Shown here one piece after another: positions 36,169-45,769 of a stretch of 64,000 nt of DNA; position 1 is the stretch's first letter; each line of letters opens with the position of its first letter. Below the pieces are notes generated by a model that saw only the letters and a list, made by a program, of their open reading frames with translations, made no database searches and was not told the origin of the DNA. Origin of the DNA: JBDXHU01 sp039989475. Its GTDB lineage: Bacteria; Pseudomonadota; Gammaproteobacteria; Pseudomonadales; Halieaceae. The stretch is from positions 434,001-498,000 of the forward strand of contig JBDXHU010000002.1 of the NCBI GenBank assembly GCA_039989475.1, read 5' to 3'. The position numbers were made by a program, and so were the translations under genes.

Positions 36169-37521
36169 TCAGACTGCTTTGCGAAAACGCAGGCTAAGCG
36201 CCAGCGTGCCCAGCATGATGCCGGGTTGGTGTTCGAAGCTGTTGCCGGGGGCGTATTCGAGATGCTCGAGTCGTGCGGTCAATCGCTCCCAGGCGATGAT
36301 TTGTTCGAGGCGGGATATGCCCGCGCCGGGACAGGTGCGCGGACCCTGGGAGAAGGTGAGGTGCTTACCCAGGGATTTGCGCTCCAGGTCCAGCTGGTAG
36401 GGGCAGTCATACTGTCGCGGGTCGACATTGCCGGCACCGAAACGGATATGCAGGATAGACCCCGCCGGCACGGTCACTCCCTGGAACACCTCCTCGCGGG
36501 TGGTCAGGCGGGTGGACAGGCCCTGGGTGGGCGCGCGCAGGCGCATGGCCTCCTCGGTAAAGGCGCGAATCCTTTTCGAATCAGATTTGATCGTGCTGAA
36601 TAAGCCAGCCTGTTCGCACAGCAGTTGCGCTTCCTCCTCCAGCGCATACTGGGTGGTTTCCAGCCCACCCAGGATCATGAAGTAGATAATGCCGTAGACC
36701 TCTTCATCGCTCAGTTTGCGGTCCAGGGCCTGGTAATGAATCTGGGTCAGGGCGCTGATCATGTCGTCCTGGGGCTCGGCTCGTTTGCGGGCAACCTGGT
36801 CTGCCAGGTAGTCGGCAAAACCCTCAAGCCGTTCCGTCTGCAGCGCCGCGTCTTCCTTGCTCATTTGGTTGAGATGACCCTTGCCATAGACGTACTGCAT
36901 GACCTGGGCAGCTCCCCAGTCAGCCAGTTTTGGCACATCTTCCAGCGGGAAACCCAGCACCCGGGCAGTGACCCGTTGCGGCAGCGGTCGGGCGAACTCC
37001 TGGATGAACTCCACTGTGCCCAGGCCATCACCGTCGTCCCGATCAATCCACTGCCCAATAAGCTCGTCGCAGACCTGCTCGATCATCTGTCGGTGCCGCC
37101 GGGCGCCCGGTCCGACCCAGGGGTCAGTAAGCTCCTGGCGGTGTGCACGCCACAATTCGATGCTGGGGCGCAGGGTGCGCACCGAGTCCAGAGCCAGGTC
37201 GAATCGTGACGCATCCCGGCTGGGTTGTTCGCCGCGATCAAGCGTGGCCTGCAGTTCGTCTGCCAGCACGCTCATGACCGGTGTGAAACCCTGTGGGTCC
37301 TTGACCACCCGCTCGATGTCCTCATAGCAGGTCAGCACATAGGCATCGCTTCGGCCATCCAGTCCCTCGCCGGCTAACACCAGCACCGGCGCCTCCTTGT
37401 GCAGGATCGGGTAGGCCTCGTACCAGTGTTCCTGGCTGCCCGGGCCAAACAGGTCCACATCCGCAAGCTTGTGCGGACAGGGCATGGGGCTGAGCTGGTG
37501 ATTGGGTGTTTTGTCGGTCAT
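36169..37521 (-). CDS. Cytochrome P450
   Basis: A 450-residue soluble bacterial P450. The I-helix has GGLETTQYALEEE, the K-helix E-E-A-M-R-L-R is the ExxR motif, and the heme-binding loop is FSQGPRTCPGAGISRLE with the axial Cys. The I-helix G-x-E-T-T replaces the usual (A/G)GxDT by one acidic change. The start at 37521 (MTDKTPNHQLSPMPCP) is preferred; an open extension upstream lies opposite the SDR gene region. Bacterial P450s need separate redox partners, none of which is encoded here. Substrate unknown; the neighbours (SDR, DapB-like reductase, TonB receptor) suggest uptake and oxidation of a hydrophobic compound. Confidence 0.93.
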   Translation of the reverse strand: MTDKTPNHQLSPMPCPHKLADVDLFGPGSQEHWYEAYPILHKEAPVLVLAGEGLDGRSDAYVLTCYEDIERVVKDPQGFTPVMSVLADELQATLDRGEQPSRDASRFDLALDSVRTLRPSIELWRAHRQELTDPWVGPGARRHRQMIEQVCDELIGQWIDRDDGDGLGTVEFIQEFARPLPQRVTARVLGFPLEDVPKLADWGAAQVMQYVYGKGHLNQMSKEDAALQTERLEGFADYLADQVARKRAEPQDDMISALTQIHYQALDRKLSDEEVYGIIYFMILGGLETTQYALEEEAQLLCEQAGLFSTIKSDSKRIRAFTEEAMRLRAPTQGLSTRLTTREEVFQGVTVPAGSILHIRFGAGNVDPRQYDCPYQLDLERKSLGKHLTFSQGPRTCPGAGISRLEQIIAWERLTARLEHLEYAPGNSFEHQPGIMLGTLALSLRFRKAV

Positions 37522-37576
37522 GGTTGCAACACTACAGAGGATATCCTGGTCTGGTAGAACGTGGGTGCCTGTCAGT

Positions 37577-38479
37577 CTAGTCGGCCGTGGCCTGCTCGTG
37601 CAGCATTTCGAAATAACTGCGCAGGGTGGTGGTGCCACGCTGGGGCCCGACCCCGTCGATTTCCCCGGCGGTGACGATAAACTCCGCGAGGTCGCCAAAC
37701 TGGCGCGAGAGCAAGCCAATAAACCGCGCCAGCCCCCGTGCCAGCCACATGGGTATCACCGAGATTTTCACCGGCTTGCCCACGACTTCAAAGGCCAGCT
37801 CCGCCGCCTCGCGCTGAGTCATGATATCGGGCCCACCTGCCTCGACCTCCAGTTGATCACCCTCAAGCGTATCAACGCAGACCTGGGCCAGGTCGGCGCC
37901 GTGAATGGGGTTCATCTTGTTGCTGCCATCACCCACCAGGAAAGACCGCCCACGAGACGCCATGTCATAGAGCACGCCCATATCCGAGAAGTAACCGCAG
38001 GGGCGTACGATTCGAGTTTCCAGGCCCGAGTCTTTTAGATCGGCCACAACTTTCTCGTGGGCCCGGGTGATGGCCAGTTGCATGATGTTTTCGGCACCCT
38101 GCATGGAGACGTAGAGAAAACGCCTGACATCTGTGCCCCGACAGGCGTCGATCAAATTGCGATTACACTGGTAATCGACCTGCTCAAAGCTCAGTCCGTC
38201 TCGCTGGCGTGAGATGCCTACCGATGAATAGACCGCATCGATGCCGTCGAGCATTCCCTGCAAGGTCTCGGGCCGCGTAATCTCGCCGACAAAGACATCG
38301 TCAACGTCCTCTGGCTGCAGGGCCGGCGCGGTGAAGGGCCCGGGTGCGAACAGGCGCTCTTTGCTGCGGGTCAGTACGCGCACCCAATAGCCTCGTTGTT
38401 TAAAGGCTTGCACAGCATACTTCCCCAGGTAGCCGGTGGCGCCGGCGATCAATATTCGTTTGCTACTGCTATGACTCAT
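37577..38479 (-). CDS. NAD(P)-dependent SDR/NmrA-like oxidoreductase
   Basis: A 300-residue atypical short-chain dehydrogenase. The N-terminal Rossmann motif is I-A-G-A-T-G-Y-L-G-K-Y (GATGxLG type), then LTRSKER (NADP-type basic residues), VYSSVGISRQ and YVSMQGAENI. It lacks the usual YxxxK, consistent with the NmrA/complex-I-subunit-like group. It is first in an SDR-P450-ABM operon (55 bases to the P450) and divergent from the DapB-like gene at 38597. Confidence 0.85.
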   Translation of the reverse strand: MSHSSSKRILIAGATGYLGKYAVQAFKQRGYWVRVLTRSKERLFAPGPFTAPALQPEDVDDVFVGEITRPETLQGMLDGIDAVYSSVGISRQRDGLSFEQVDYQCNRNLIDACRGTDVRRFLYVSMQGAENIMQLAITRAHEKVVADLKDSGLETRIVRPCGYFSDMGVLYDMASRGRSFLVGDGSNKMNPIHGADLAQVCVDTLEGDQLEVEAGGPDIMTQREAAELAFEVVGKPVKISVIPMWLARGLARFIGLLSRQFGDLAEFIVTAGEIDGVGPQRGTTTLRSYFEMLHEQATAD

Positions 38480-38596
38480 CGTGTTACTGTCATCCCTTGC
38501 CTAATTGGCTTGCATGTCCAGTTGAGCCTACCGCACTAGACGCGTCTGGCCATAATAATCTTGCCAGGGCAGGAAGTGCCTGACAGGGGAAACAGC

Positions 38597-39646
38597 ATGC
38601 CTACACGTGTGATCCAGTGGTCCAGCGGCAATGTCGGCAAGGCGCTGATCCGCAGTATTGCCCAGCGCGACGAGTTCGAGCTTGCCGGCCTGTACGTGTA
38701 TTCCGAGGACAAGTGCGGGCAGGACGCTGGCGATATTGTCGGCATCGAGGCCCTGGGCGTCACTGCGAGCAATGATATCGAGGGCCTGTTGGCGATGGAT
38801 GCTGACGTGGTGATCCACACGCCGCTGCCTTCGCTAATCTACGGTGATGACCCGGATGAGGATATAAAGGTCGTCTGCCGCCTGCTGGAATCGGGCAAGA
38901 ATGTGATCACCACGGTGGGCTATATGTATCCAAAGAGCCACGGCCCTGAGTTGGTCGCCCGGCTGGAGGAGGCCTGCCGCGTCGGCAATAGCACATTTCA
39001 CTCCACTGGGCTCAACCCTGGCTGGATGGGCGATGTATTACCATTGACCATGAGTGCGCTGTCCAGTCGCATCGACCAGGTCTATGTGCGCGAAATCACC
39101 AATTTTGAGTTCTACCCCTCACCGGAGATCATGTTCGACATGATGTCTTTCGGGAAGACCGAGGCCGGGTTTGCTAAAGCGGCCGAGCGTCACCAGGCCT
39201 GGCTGAGCGGCCTGTTTCGCGAGAATATCGACCTGGTGGCCGATGGCCTGGGTGTGGTGCTGGACGAGATCAGCGAGCAAGTGGAACTGGCCTATGCTGG
39301 CGAGGACCTGCAGACCGCAGCGGGCTTGGTGGGGCAGGGGACGGTTGCCGGCCAGCACTGGCAGTGGTCGGGCATCAGGAATGACCGGGAGCTTATCGTC
39401 CATGAAACCGTCTGGCGCATGCACCACAGCGTGGCGCCCGACTGGCCTGACGGCGATCATTCAGTTGTCATTGAGGGCAAACCGCGCATGCAGGTCAATT
39501 TCGATGCCCAGTGGATAGACAATGGGCTGCTGGCGACCGCTATGCACGCGCTGAACGCAGTGCCTCACGTGCTTGCCGCGGCACCCGGTATCAAGACCTT
39601 GCTCGATCTGCCCTGGATCATGGGGCGTGGTGCAGTAAGGGCATAG
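38597..39646 (+). CDS. DapB-like NAD(P)H-dependent dehydrogenase
   Basis: A 349-residue protein of the dihydrodipicolinate reductase-like / amine dehydrogenase family, which is not the lysine-pathway DapB. The nucleotide-binding start is RVIQWSSGNVGKALI, followed by a second block ADVVIHTPLPSLIYGD, NVITTVGYMYP and the STGLNPGWMGDVLP segment conserved in this group. ATG 38597 has AGGGGA eight bases upstream; an in-frame upstream ATG (38561) lacks one. Such genes often occur beside P450s in catabolic clusters. Substrate unknown. Confidence 0.8.
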   Translation: MPTRVIQWSSGNVGKALIRSIAQRDEFELAGLYVYSEDKCGQDAGDIVGIEALGVTASNDIEGLLAMDADVVIHTPLPSLIYGDDPDEDIKVVCRLLESGKNVITTVGYMYPKSHGPELVARLEEACRVGNSTFHSTGLNPGWMGDVLPLTMSALSSRIDQVYVREITNFEFYPSPEIMFDMMSFGKTEAGFAKAAERHQAWLSGLFRENIDLVADGLGVVLDEISEQVELAYAGEDLQTAAGLVGQGTVAGQHWQWSGIRNDRELIVHETVWRMHHSVAPDWPDGDHSVVIEGKPRMQVNFDAQWIDNGLLATAMHALNAVPHVLAAAPGIKTLLDLPWIMGRGAVRA

Positions 39647-39715
39647 GTCTTAGCTAAAAATGGCTTATCTCCAGGAGCGGAAAAGGTAGTTTGGTATTTA
39701 TAAAAAAAATCCGTC

Positions 39716-39744
39716 TTGACGGTTTTTATCAAAAAGGCTAAATT
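39716..39744 (+). promoter_or_regulatory. Promoter of the TonB-dependent receptor with an inverted repeat over the -35
   Basis: TTGACG (39716-39721), 17-base spacer, TAAATT (39739-39744), 35 bases before the ATG. The -35 is embedded in an inverted repeat (CCGTC-TT-GACGG flanked by A- and T-runs), which could be an operator or a short terminator for the upstream gene. Confidence 0.65.
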
Positions 39745-39778
39745 CGACATTCGATAAAAATAAAACAGGGTCATTGCT

Positions 39779-42052
39779 ATGAATCCAGATCGACACTTTA
39801 TCCGCTCAGCCTCGTCAAAGTTTCCCATCTCCGCGATTGCATTGGTCGTGGCCGCCGCGTCCAGCCCTGCCGTTATGGCGCAGTCAGAGTCTCCGACCCT
39901 GGCGCTGGAAGAGGTGATTGTCACCGCCCGTAAGCGCGAGGAATCGATCCAGGAAGTGCCGGTTTCTGTTACCTCGCTTGGCAAGGAACTGAGAGAAGCC
40001 AGCCTGCGTCGTCTGGACGATATTCAGTCCTTTACGCCGAATGTCTACATCAGGAATACCACAGGTATCCCGGGCGGCGCGGCGATCAGTATTCGCGGCG
40101 TGTCCTACCAGGAAACGGACAAGACGCTGGATCCGTCAATCGGCGTGGTTATGGATGGCCTCTATCTCGGCACTTCCAGTGGCAGTCTGCTGCAAAATTT
40201 TGATACCGCCCGCATCGAAGTGCTGCGCGGCCCCCAGGGCACCCTGTTCGGTAAAAACACCACCGGTGGGGTGCTCAACATCATCCGTGGTGATGTCACT
40301 ATGGAGTGGGGTGGCGATGTCAGTGTCACCGTCGGCGATGAAGGCCGGGAAGACTACAAGGCTGTGCTCAACGTGCCGATTGCCGAGGATGAGCTGGGCG
40401 TCAAGCTGTTTGCGGCCTCAATCAATAGCGACGGCTGGATCAATAACAGCACAACCGGTGAAGATGCTCTCGGGGATGATAAGCAGGTCATGGGCTTTGC
40501 GTCGAAGTGGCAGGCCACGGATAACTTCGATATGAAGTTCCACTACGAGCACGCTTCGGATAAAACCGATACGGGTGCCTATGCCAATATGAACCAGCCG
40601 GCAGACCTGGCCTGTGCCCTGGAGGGGGCCTTGTGGCCGATCGGTTGTACCACCTCTGATCCGGGCAGTAATAAAGACAATGTGTCTACCAACGGTCGAA
40701 ATACGAACGACAGCGATTACGACACCTACATCCTGACCATGAACTGGGAAATCGGTGACTATCTGCTGACCTCCATTACCGGTCGACGCGAAATGGATGA
40801 ACAGTACCGGATTGAGTTTGATGGATCCCCCGCAACCCTGCTCTGGTTCGACTACTTTAACGACTGGAACCAGACCAGCCAGGAACTCCGTGTATCAGGG
40901 CAAATCGCAGATAATATCGACTTTGTCGTTGGCGGCTACTACTGGGACGCCGGCTATGAGCAGCGCTGGAACGTTCACGAGCTTCACTACACGCTGGATC
41001 TGATCGGGGCCATCACAGGTGTCCCGGGTGGAGCCGGCTTTACCCCGAATACCGTGGCTTACAATGGCCAGAACCAGAATACCGAATCCTACGCGGGATT
41101 TGCCCAGGCTGACTACAGCATCAACGAGCAGTGGACGCTGACGGCAGGGGTTCGCTACACCTACGAGGAAAAGGACTTTAAGGGCGGCGACGGATCGTCG
41201 TTTTATCAGTCTGGTGATCCCGTGCCCGACCTGAATTTTGCGAAATTCGATGACGACTGGTCGGAGACCTCACCCAAGCTGGGCGTCACCTATCAGTACA
41301 ATGACGACATCATGATCTTCGGCTCCTGGTCTGAGGGATTCAAAAGTGGTGGCTTCTTCGGTCGCCAGGCGAACTTCGATATCGACCCTACCTATGACCC
41401 TGAGTACGTGACCAACTGGGAACTGGGTATGAAGAGCACCTGGCTGGATGGCCGCATGATCTTCAACCCAACGGTTTTCTACAACGACTACGATGACAAG
41501 CAGGAAGAGATTCTGATTCCGATCGACCTCAGTAACGTCGCAACGGTGGTGCGGAATGCCTCGACCCTGGAAATCTGGGGTGCCGAACTGGAGCTGCAGT
41601 TCCAGGTCACTGAGGCCTGGAACATCCGCGCATCCTATGGCTACCTGGACGCCAGCTACGATGACTACAAGGCCGATATTAATGGTGACGGTACGGTGAC
41701 GGATAATTCAGGGCTGGATCCACGGAACACCCCTGAAAACACAATCGGCTTTAATACCACCTATACCATCCCGATCGGTCCCGGTGAGTTTGTTGCATTC
41801 GCCTCCTATCGCTGGCGCGACGAGATTGAGGTCATTGCCAACAATGATCCGCTGGGCTCCCTGGACAGCATCGATAACCTGGACGTGACTCTCAACTACA
41901 TCTGGGGTGACGGTCGCTACCGTGTGTCCGCCTATGGTCGCAATATTACTGACGAGAGAGAGCAGGTTGTGGTCCGGATTCCGGGTCTGACAAGCTGGGG
42001 CAACTGGAACCAGGGAGACACCTACGGCGCGGAGTTTGCTGTCTCCTTCTAG
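39779..42052 (+). CDS. TonB-dependent outer-membrane receptor
   Basis: A 757-residue receptor with a signal peptide (about 35 residues, ending AVMAQ), the TonB box LEEVIVTARKREE, a plug domain (VPVSVTSLGKEL; VLRGPQGTLFGKNTTGGVLNI), then a 22-strand-type barrel ending in a terminal Phe (EFAVSF), the BAM signal. It belongs to the large family with the VTARKREE box, common in marine and sphingomonad bacteria for aromatic, terpenoid or steroid-like substrates; the ligand is not predictable. It is monocistronic: own promoter at 39716, strong terminator at 42078. ExbB/ExbD at 27.3 kb could energise it. Confidence 0.95.
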   Translation: MNPDRHFIRSASSKFPISAIALVVAAASSPAVMAQSESPTLALEEVIVTARKREESIQEVPVSVTSLGKELREASLRRLDDIQSFTPNVYIRNTTGIPGGAAISIRGVSYQETDKTLDPSIGVVMDGLYLGTSSGSLLQNFDTARIEVLRGPQGTLFGKNTTGGVLNIIRGDVTMEWGGDVSVTVGDEGREDYKAVLNVPIAEDELGVKLFAASINSDGWINNSTTGEDALGDDKQVMGFASKWQATDNFDMKFHYEHASDKTDTGAYANMNQPADLACALEGALWPIGCTTSDPGSNKDNVSTNGRNTNDSDYDTYILTMNWEIGDYLLTSITGRREMDEQYRIEFDGSPATLLWFDYFNDWNQTSQELRVSGQIADNIDFVVGGYYWDAGYEQRWNVHELHYTLDLIGAITGVPGGAGFTPNTVAYNGQNQNTESYAGFAQADYSINEQWTLTAGVRYTYEEKDFKGGDGSSFYQSGDPVPDLNFAKFDDDWSETSPKLGVTYQYNDDIMIFGSWSEGFKSGGFFGRQANFDIDPTYDPEYVTNWELGMKSTWLDGRMIFNPTVFYNDYDDKQEEILIPIDLSNVATVVRNASTLEIWGAELELQFQVTEAWNIRASYGYLDASYDDYKADINGDGTVTDNSGLDPRNTPENTIGFNTTYTIPIGPGEFVAFASYRWRDEIEVIANNDPLGSLDSIDNLDVTLNYIWGDGRYRVSAYGRNITDEREQVVVRIPGLTSWGNWNQGDTYGAEFAVSF

Positions 42053-42077
42053 GAGTCGCTACGCTTTAGTACGCAAG

Positions 42078-42112
42078 CCGCTCTTTCGGACCCCGGAAGA
42101 GCGGTTTTTTTT
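42078..42112 (+). terminator. Intrinsic terminator of the TonB receptor gene
   Basis: CCGCTCTT (42078-42085) pairs with AAGAGCGG (42097-42104), extendable by one C-G pair after a wobble, and is followed by eight Ts (42105-42112). It is the clearest terminator in the window. Confidence 0.93.
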
Positions 42113-42153
42113 GGCTCTAACAACAGGGCCTGGGCCATCTGAGGGGGAAAATC

Positions 42154-42948
42154 ATGGCGCTTCCTGACGCACCCGGCAGCTTTACCAGTCGGCGGATTTT
42201 CAAGCGCATACTGTATCCGATTGTGGCGCTGAGCGAGGCACTGGGTATTGTGCTCGGCAAATCCCAGCCGCGACTGTCCTTTGTCGTGGAAGCTGAGCCG
42301 CCGTCCACCTATCTCAATTTTGTTATCAAGTCGGAGGCGCTGGAGTCCTTCAGGGAATACATTAATATTCCTGCGGATTTACCCCTGTCCCCGATGCGCT
42401 GTATCGATGGAGAACAAGAGGACTACCTGCTCACCCTGAACATCTACCGTGTTTCGGGCATCGCGTCAGGAATCAGGGCGGAGTGGTCTACCTACATTAG
42501 CGACCACCAGGGGATACGCCGTTACATGGTGCTGGAAGCACGCAGCAGCAATCCATCAGTCGATGCGGTTGAGTTAATCGTTGGCGGGAGCCGGGTGGAG
42601 CATGACAGGCAGGGTGATATTCTAAGCTCTGTCGCCGAATCCCAATCCGGGGAATTGTTTAGCTCGGACTGCGATATAGCCGAACTGGACAGCGCGCCCT
42701 ATGTCGCAATCGCCGGCGAATGGCTGGAAGCAAACGACTATATCTACTGGCGCAACGGGCTCTGCGACCGGGCTTTCTATGAGGCCGGTATGGCCAACCC
42801 CAAAGTCAGGAATCTCACTGGTGATGCGGTGAGCATAGACGATCAAACCCACTGGGCGCAGTTTGTCGAGCCGCGACCCAAGCACACCCTGATCTATGAA
42901 ACGCCGCTGGAGTTCGTACTAATGCCCTGGCGGAACCTGGAAAAATAG
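42154..42948 (+). CDS. Hypothetical protein, unrecognised
   Basis: A 264-residue protein, apparently cytoplasmic or peripheral. The first 35 residues are basic and partly hydrophobic (RRIFKRILYPIVALSEALGIVLG), possibly an amphipathic or membrane helix. The middle is beta-rich (YLLTLNIYRVSGIASGIRAEWSTYI, RRYMVLEARSS). The end (PKHTLIYETPLEFVLMPWRNLEK) is distinctive. The beta-rich middle faintly recalls acetoacetate-decarboxylase-like folds, but no catalytic lysine motif stands out, so I leave it unnamed. It lies right after the receptor terminator and is convergent with the aldo/keto reductase. Confidence 0.55.
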   Translation: MALPDAPGSFTSRRIFKRILYPIVALSEALGIVLGKSQPRLSFVVEAEPPSTYLNFVIKSEALESFREYINIPADLPLSPMRCIDGEQEDYLLTLNIYRVSGIASGIRAEWSTYISDHQGIRRYMVLEARSSNPSVDAVELIVGGSRVEHDRQGDILSSVAESQSGELFSSDCDIAELDSAPYVAIAGEWLEANDYIYWRNGLCDRAFYEAGMANPKVRNLTGDAVSIDDQTHWAQFVEPRPKHTLIYETPLEFVLMPWRNLEK

Positions 42949-42973
42949 GGCCGTGAGTAGAGCGGCCTGACAC

Positions 42974-43942
42974 TCAGATAGCCGCCAGCTTCGCCTGTAT
43001 CTCCTCCGTCAGTAACGGCAATACCTCGGTTGCGGCGAGGTTCTCCTCTAACTGCTCCACTCTGGACGCGCCCAGGATGACGGTGGACACGTTCTTGTTC
43101 AGCAGGCACCAGGCGATAGCCAGTTTTGATGGCGTGGTACCGAGTTCCTCCGCGATCGGCAGGAACTTCGCGACCCGCTGCATACGCTCCTGGCCGCGCT
43201 CGGATTCGACCATATGCTCTTTCAGCCACTCGTAACCCGCCAGCGATGCTCTCGAACCGTCTGGAATTCCCTGCAGGTATTTACCGGTTAAGGCGCCCGA
43301 AGCCAGCGGTGACCAGATTGTTGTGCCCATCTGGTACTTTTCGAAGAGAGGGGCGTACTCAACTTCGAAGCGCTCCCGGTCGAGCAGGTTGTACTGGGGC
43401 TGCTCCATGGTCGGTGCCGTCAGGTGGTTGCTGCTGGCAAACTCGTGGGCCTCAGCGATCTCCGCGGCACTCCATTCCGACGTACCCCAATAGAGAATCT
43501 TGCCCTGGGTAACCAGGTTGTGCATGGCCCACACGGTTTCTCCGATGGGCGTGTCCGGATCAGCCCGGTGGCAGAAGTACAGATCCAGGTGTTCTACCTG
43601 CAGTCGCTTCATGGCCTGGTGGCAGGCCTCGGTAACGTGTTTACGGCTCAGTCCCGCCTGGGTGGGTTGTGGGTTCGGGGTGGCCCCGAAAAAAACCTTG
43701 GATGACACGCAGTAGCTGTCTCGCGGTCGCGCCAGTGCTTTAAGCGCCTTGCCCATGACGATCTCGGATTGTCCCGCCTCGTAACCCTCGGCGTTGTCGA
43801 AGAAGTTGATGCCCGCATCGAAACAGCAGCCAAACATCCGCTCGGCCAGGCCTGCATCCACTTGCTTGTTGAAGGTGACCCAGGAGCCGAAGGACAACTG
43901 GGAGAGTTTGAGGCCGGAGGCGCCAAGGCGTCGGTATTCCAT
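42974..43942 (-). CDS. Aldo/keto reductase (potassium-channel beta-subunit-like group)
   Basis: A 322-residue NADPH-dependent TIM-barrel reductase. The catalytic tetrad can be followed: D of INFFDNAEGY (D-x4-Y), the Tyr in that same motif, K in VSSKVFFG, and H in LYFCHRADPDTP. The sequence E-Y-R-R-L-G-x-S-G-L-K-L-S at the start and SEWSAAEIAEA follow the YghZ/KvBeta pattern. Full length. Physiological substrate unknown. Confidence 0.9.
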   Translation of the reverse strand: MEYRRLGASGLKLSQLSFGSWVTFNKQVDAGLAERMFGCCFDAGINFFDNAEGYEAGQSEIVMGKALKALARPRDSYCVSSKVFFGATPNPQPTQAGLSRKHVTEACHQAMKRLQVEHLDLYFCHRADPDTPIGETVWAMHNLVTQGKILYWGTSEWSAAEIAEAHEFASSNHLTAPTMEQPQYNLLDRERFEVEYAPLFEKYQMGTTIWSPLASGALTGKYLQGIPDGSRASLAGYEWLKEHMVESERGQERMQRVAKFLPIAEELGTTPSKLAIAWCLLNKNVSTVILGASRVEQLEENLAATEVLPLLTEEIQAKLAAI

Positions 43943-44066
43943 TTATCTATGTCCCCTAAGCGGCGATATGCAGCAGGAGGCTGCACCGCGAGTACGGAAT
44001 CATAACTTAGTAGCCGCGGAAAGTACGGCTTTCAGGGCAGTTGTGTATTAGAGCAAGGGCGCCCGC

Positions 44067-45674
44067 TTACTGGCTTAGGGACAAGGCACGCGCTGCCTCT
44101 CGCAGCAGTTCGGAAGGCGCAAACGGCTTGCGCAATAGCAGGATCTTTTTGCTGTCAAAACCCTGTATATCGAGGCGGTCGTCTGTGTAGCCGGACATGA
44201 ATAGCACCGGCGTTGAATTGCCGAGTGCCTCCTTCTCTTTAACCATCTGCGGTCCGCTCATTCCGGGCATAACTATGTCGCTGACTATCAGGTCGAAATG
44301 CTGATCCTGGAGCAGGCTCAATCCGCTCTGGCCGCAGTTGGCAATGCTAACAGTGTATCCGGCGGTACTTAGCACGCTGTCAATCAGGGTGGCCACGTTG
44401 GTATCGTCCTCGACCACCAGGATCCGTGCAGACTGGGCAGGCATTTCTGTCGGCGCCGATTCATCATCAGCCAAATGCCCCGGCTCGACGGCGTCGAGCG
44501 CAGCAGGCTCGCACAGTGGCAGTAGCAGTTCGAAGCGGCTGCCCTGGCCGGGCGCACTGTCTGCACTTATGCTGCCCCTGGCCTGTTGCACCAGGCTGTA
44601 TACGGTGGACAGGCCCAGGCCAGTGCCGCTACCCAGGCCCTTGGTGGTAAAGAATGGCTCGAATACCTGCGCCAGTGTTTCGGCGTCCATACCGCCGCCC
44701 TGGTCGGAGACCTGCAAGCGAGCATGACTGCCCGAGGACTGATCGATACGATCAAGAGACAGCGAGATAACACCGCCCTGGGGCAATGCGTCGCGCGCGT
44801 TGGAGGCCAGGTTCATGATGATTTGCTCTATGTCGCCAGGGTCAATTTCGACCGCCAGCGGCTCATCGCAGGACGTGAATTCCAGTTGTATGTCCTCGCC
44901 AATCAACTTGCCCAACATATCGAGTGAACCGCCGACCGCCGCGTTGAGGTCAATAATGGATTTTTGCCGGTCCTCCTGGTGACTGAAGACCATCAGCCGA
45001 CTAACCAGTTCGGCGGATCGCTTGCCGGCGCTTTCAATTGCCTCGACCCATTCAAGCTGCTTTGGCGCATTATTTAACGCCGATTTGAGCATTTCAGCGT
45101 AGCCGAGAATAGGCGCCAATTGATTATTGAAATCATGGGCGATGCCGCCGGCCAACTTGCCAATGGCATCCATTTTTTGTGCGTGGCGCAGTTCATTCTC
45201 CAGTTTTTTGCGCTCGGTAAGATCGCGCCACACGGTGTGCAGGGTGTAGCCGTTCTCGGAGGGTATTGGCGTCAGCAGGACCTCCACCGGGAACACCTCA
45301 CCATCCATACGTATGTGGTCCCACTCGAAGCGGAGTGTACCTTTCTCCACGGCGATAGCCATCATGTCGTTGGCCTTGTCGAAGGAGGACTGACCATCGG
45401 GCTGGAATTCGGGCGACAACTCGGAGGGGTGAGTTTGCAACACGGCTTCACGATCCGCGGCGCGTAGCATGGCCACCGTCGCTTCATTACAGTCGACGAA
45501 CTTGTCGCCCTCGATAATCAGGATCGCGTCGGCGGAGCTCTCAAACAAGTACTGGTAGCGGTCTTTTGGAAGCAGCTGCTTACCCTCCAGGCCAGTGATT
45601 GACCGGTACAAGGCCTTATCGACAGTGCCAGCTAATACTTGAGCGAGTTTGTTCCCCTGTGGCTCAGGCGTCAA
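44067..45674 (-). CDS. Hybrid histidine kinase (PAS-HisKA-HATPase-receiver)
   Basis: A 535-residue cytoplasmic sensor. A PAS domain (about 42-160: YQYLFESSADAILIIEG, TVWRDLTERKKLE) is followed by a HisKA dimerisation domain with the phospho-His in GGIAHDFNNQLAPILGY (about 177-193), an ATPase domain (N-box NLASNARDALP, G1 DQGGGMD, G2 GSGTGLGLSTV), and a C-terminal receiver (RILVVEDD, phospho-acceptor Asp in LIVSDIVMPGMSG, Lys in LLRKPF). There is no membrane segment and no DNA-binding partner beside it, so it is an orphan kinase. The TTG start at 45674 lacks a strong ribosome site, so the N-terminus is uncertain. Confidence 0.92.
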   Translation of the reverse strand: MTPEPQGNKLAQVLAGTVDKALYRSITGLEGKQLLPKDRYQYLFESSADAILIIEGDKFVDCNEATVAMLRAADREAVLQTHPSELSPEFQPDGQSSFDKANDMMAIAVEKGTLRFEWDHIRMDGEVFPVEVLLTPIPSENGYTLHTVWRDLTERKKLENELRHAQKMDAIGKLAGGIAHDFNNQLAPILGYAEMLKSALNNAPKQLEWVEAIESAGKRSAELVSRLMVFSHQEDRQKSIIDLNAAVGGSLDMLGKLIGEDIQLEFTSCDEPLAVEIDPGDIEQIIMNLASNARDALPQGGVISLSLDRIDQSSGSHARLQVSDQGGGMDAETLAQVFEPFFTTKGLGSGTGLGLSTVYSLVQQARGSISADSAPGQGSRFELLLPLCEPAALDAVEPGHLADDESAPTEMPAQSARILVVEDDTNVATLIDSVLSTAGYTVSIANCGQSGLSLLQDQHFDLIVSDIVMPGMSGPQMVKEKEALGNSTPVLFMSGYTDDRLDIQGFDSKKILLLRKPFAPSELLREAARALSLSQ

Positions 45675-45769
45675 GTAGCCCGATACTCAGTTTGTGGGTT
45701 GGCGTCCCAACAGGCGCAGGTGCATCAGGCATTCAGTGGCGGCGGCTTGAACTGGACAGTACAACTACC

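Noticed and set aside
38597..39646. Lysine-pathway DapB
   Set aside because: The nucleotide-binding start and length fit the DapB-like dehydrogenase group linked to catabolic genes; the lysine-type catalytic E-x-H-H-x-x-K motif is not seen.
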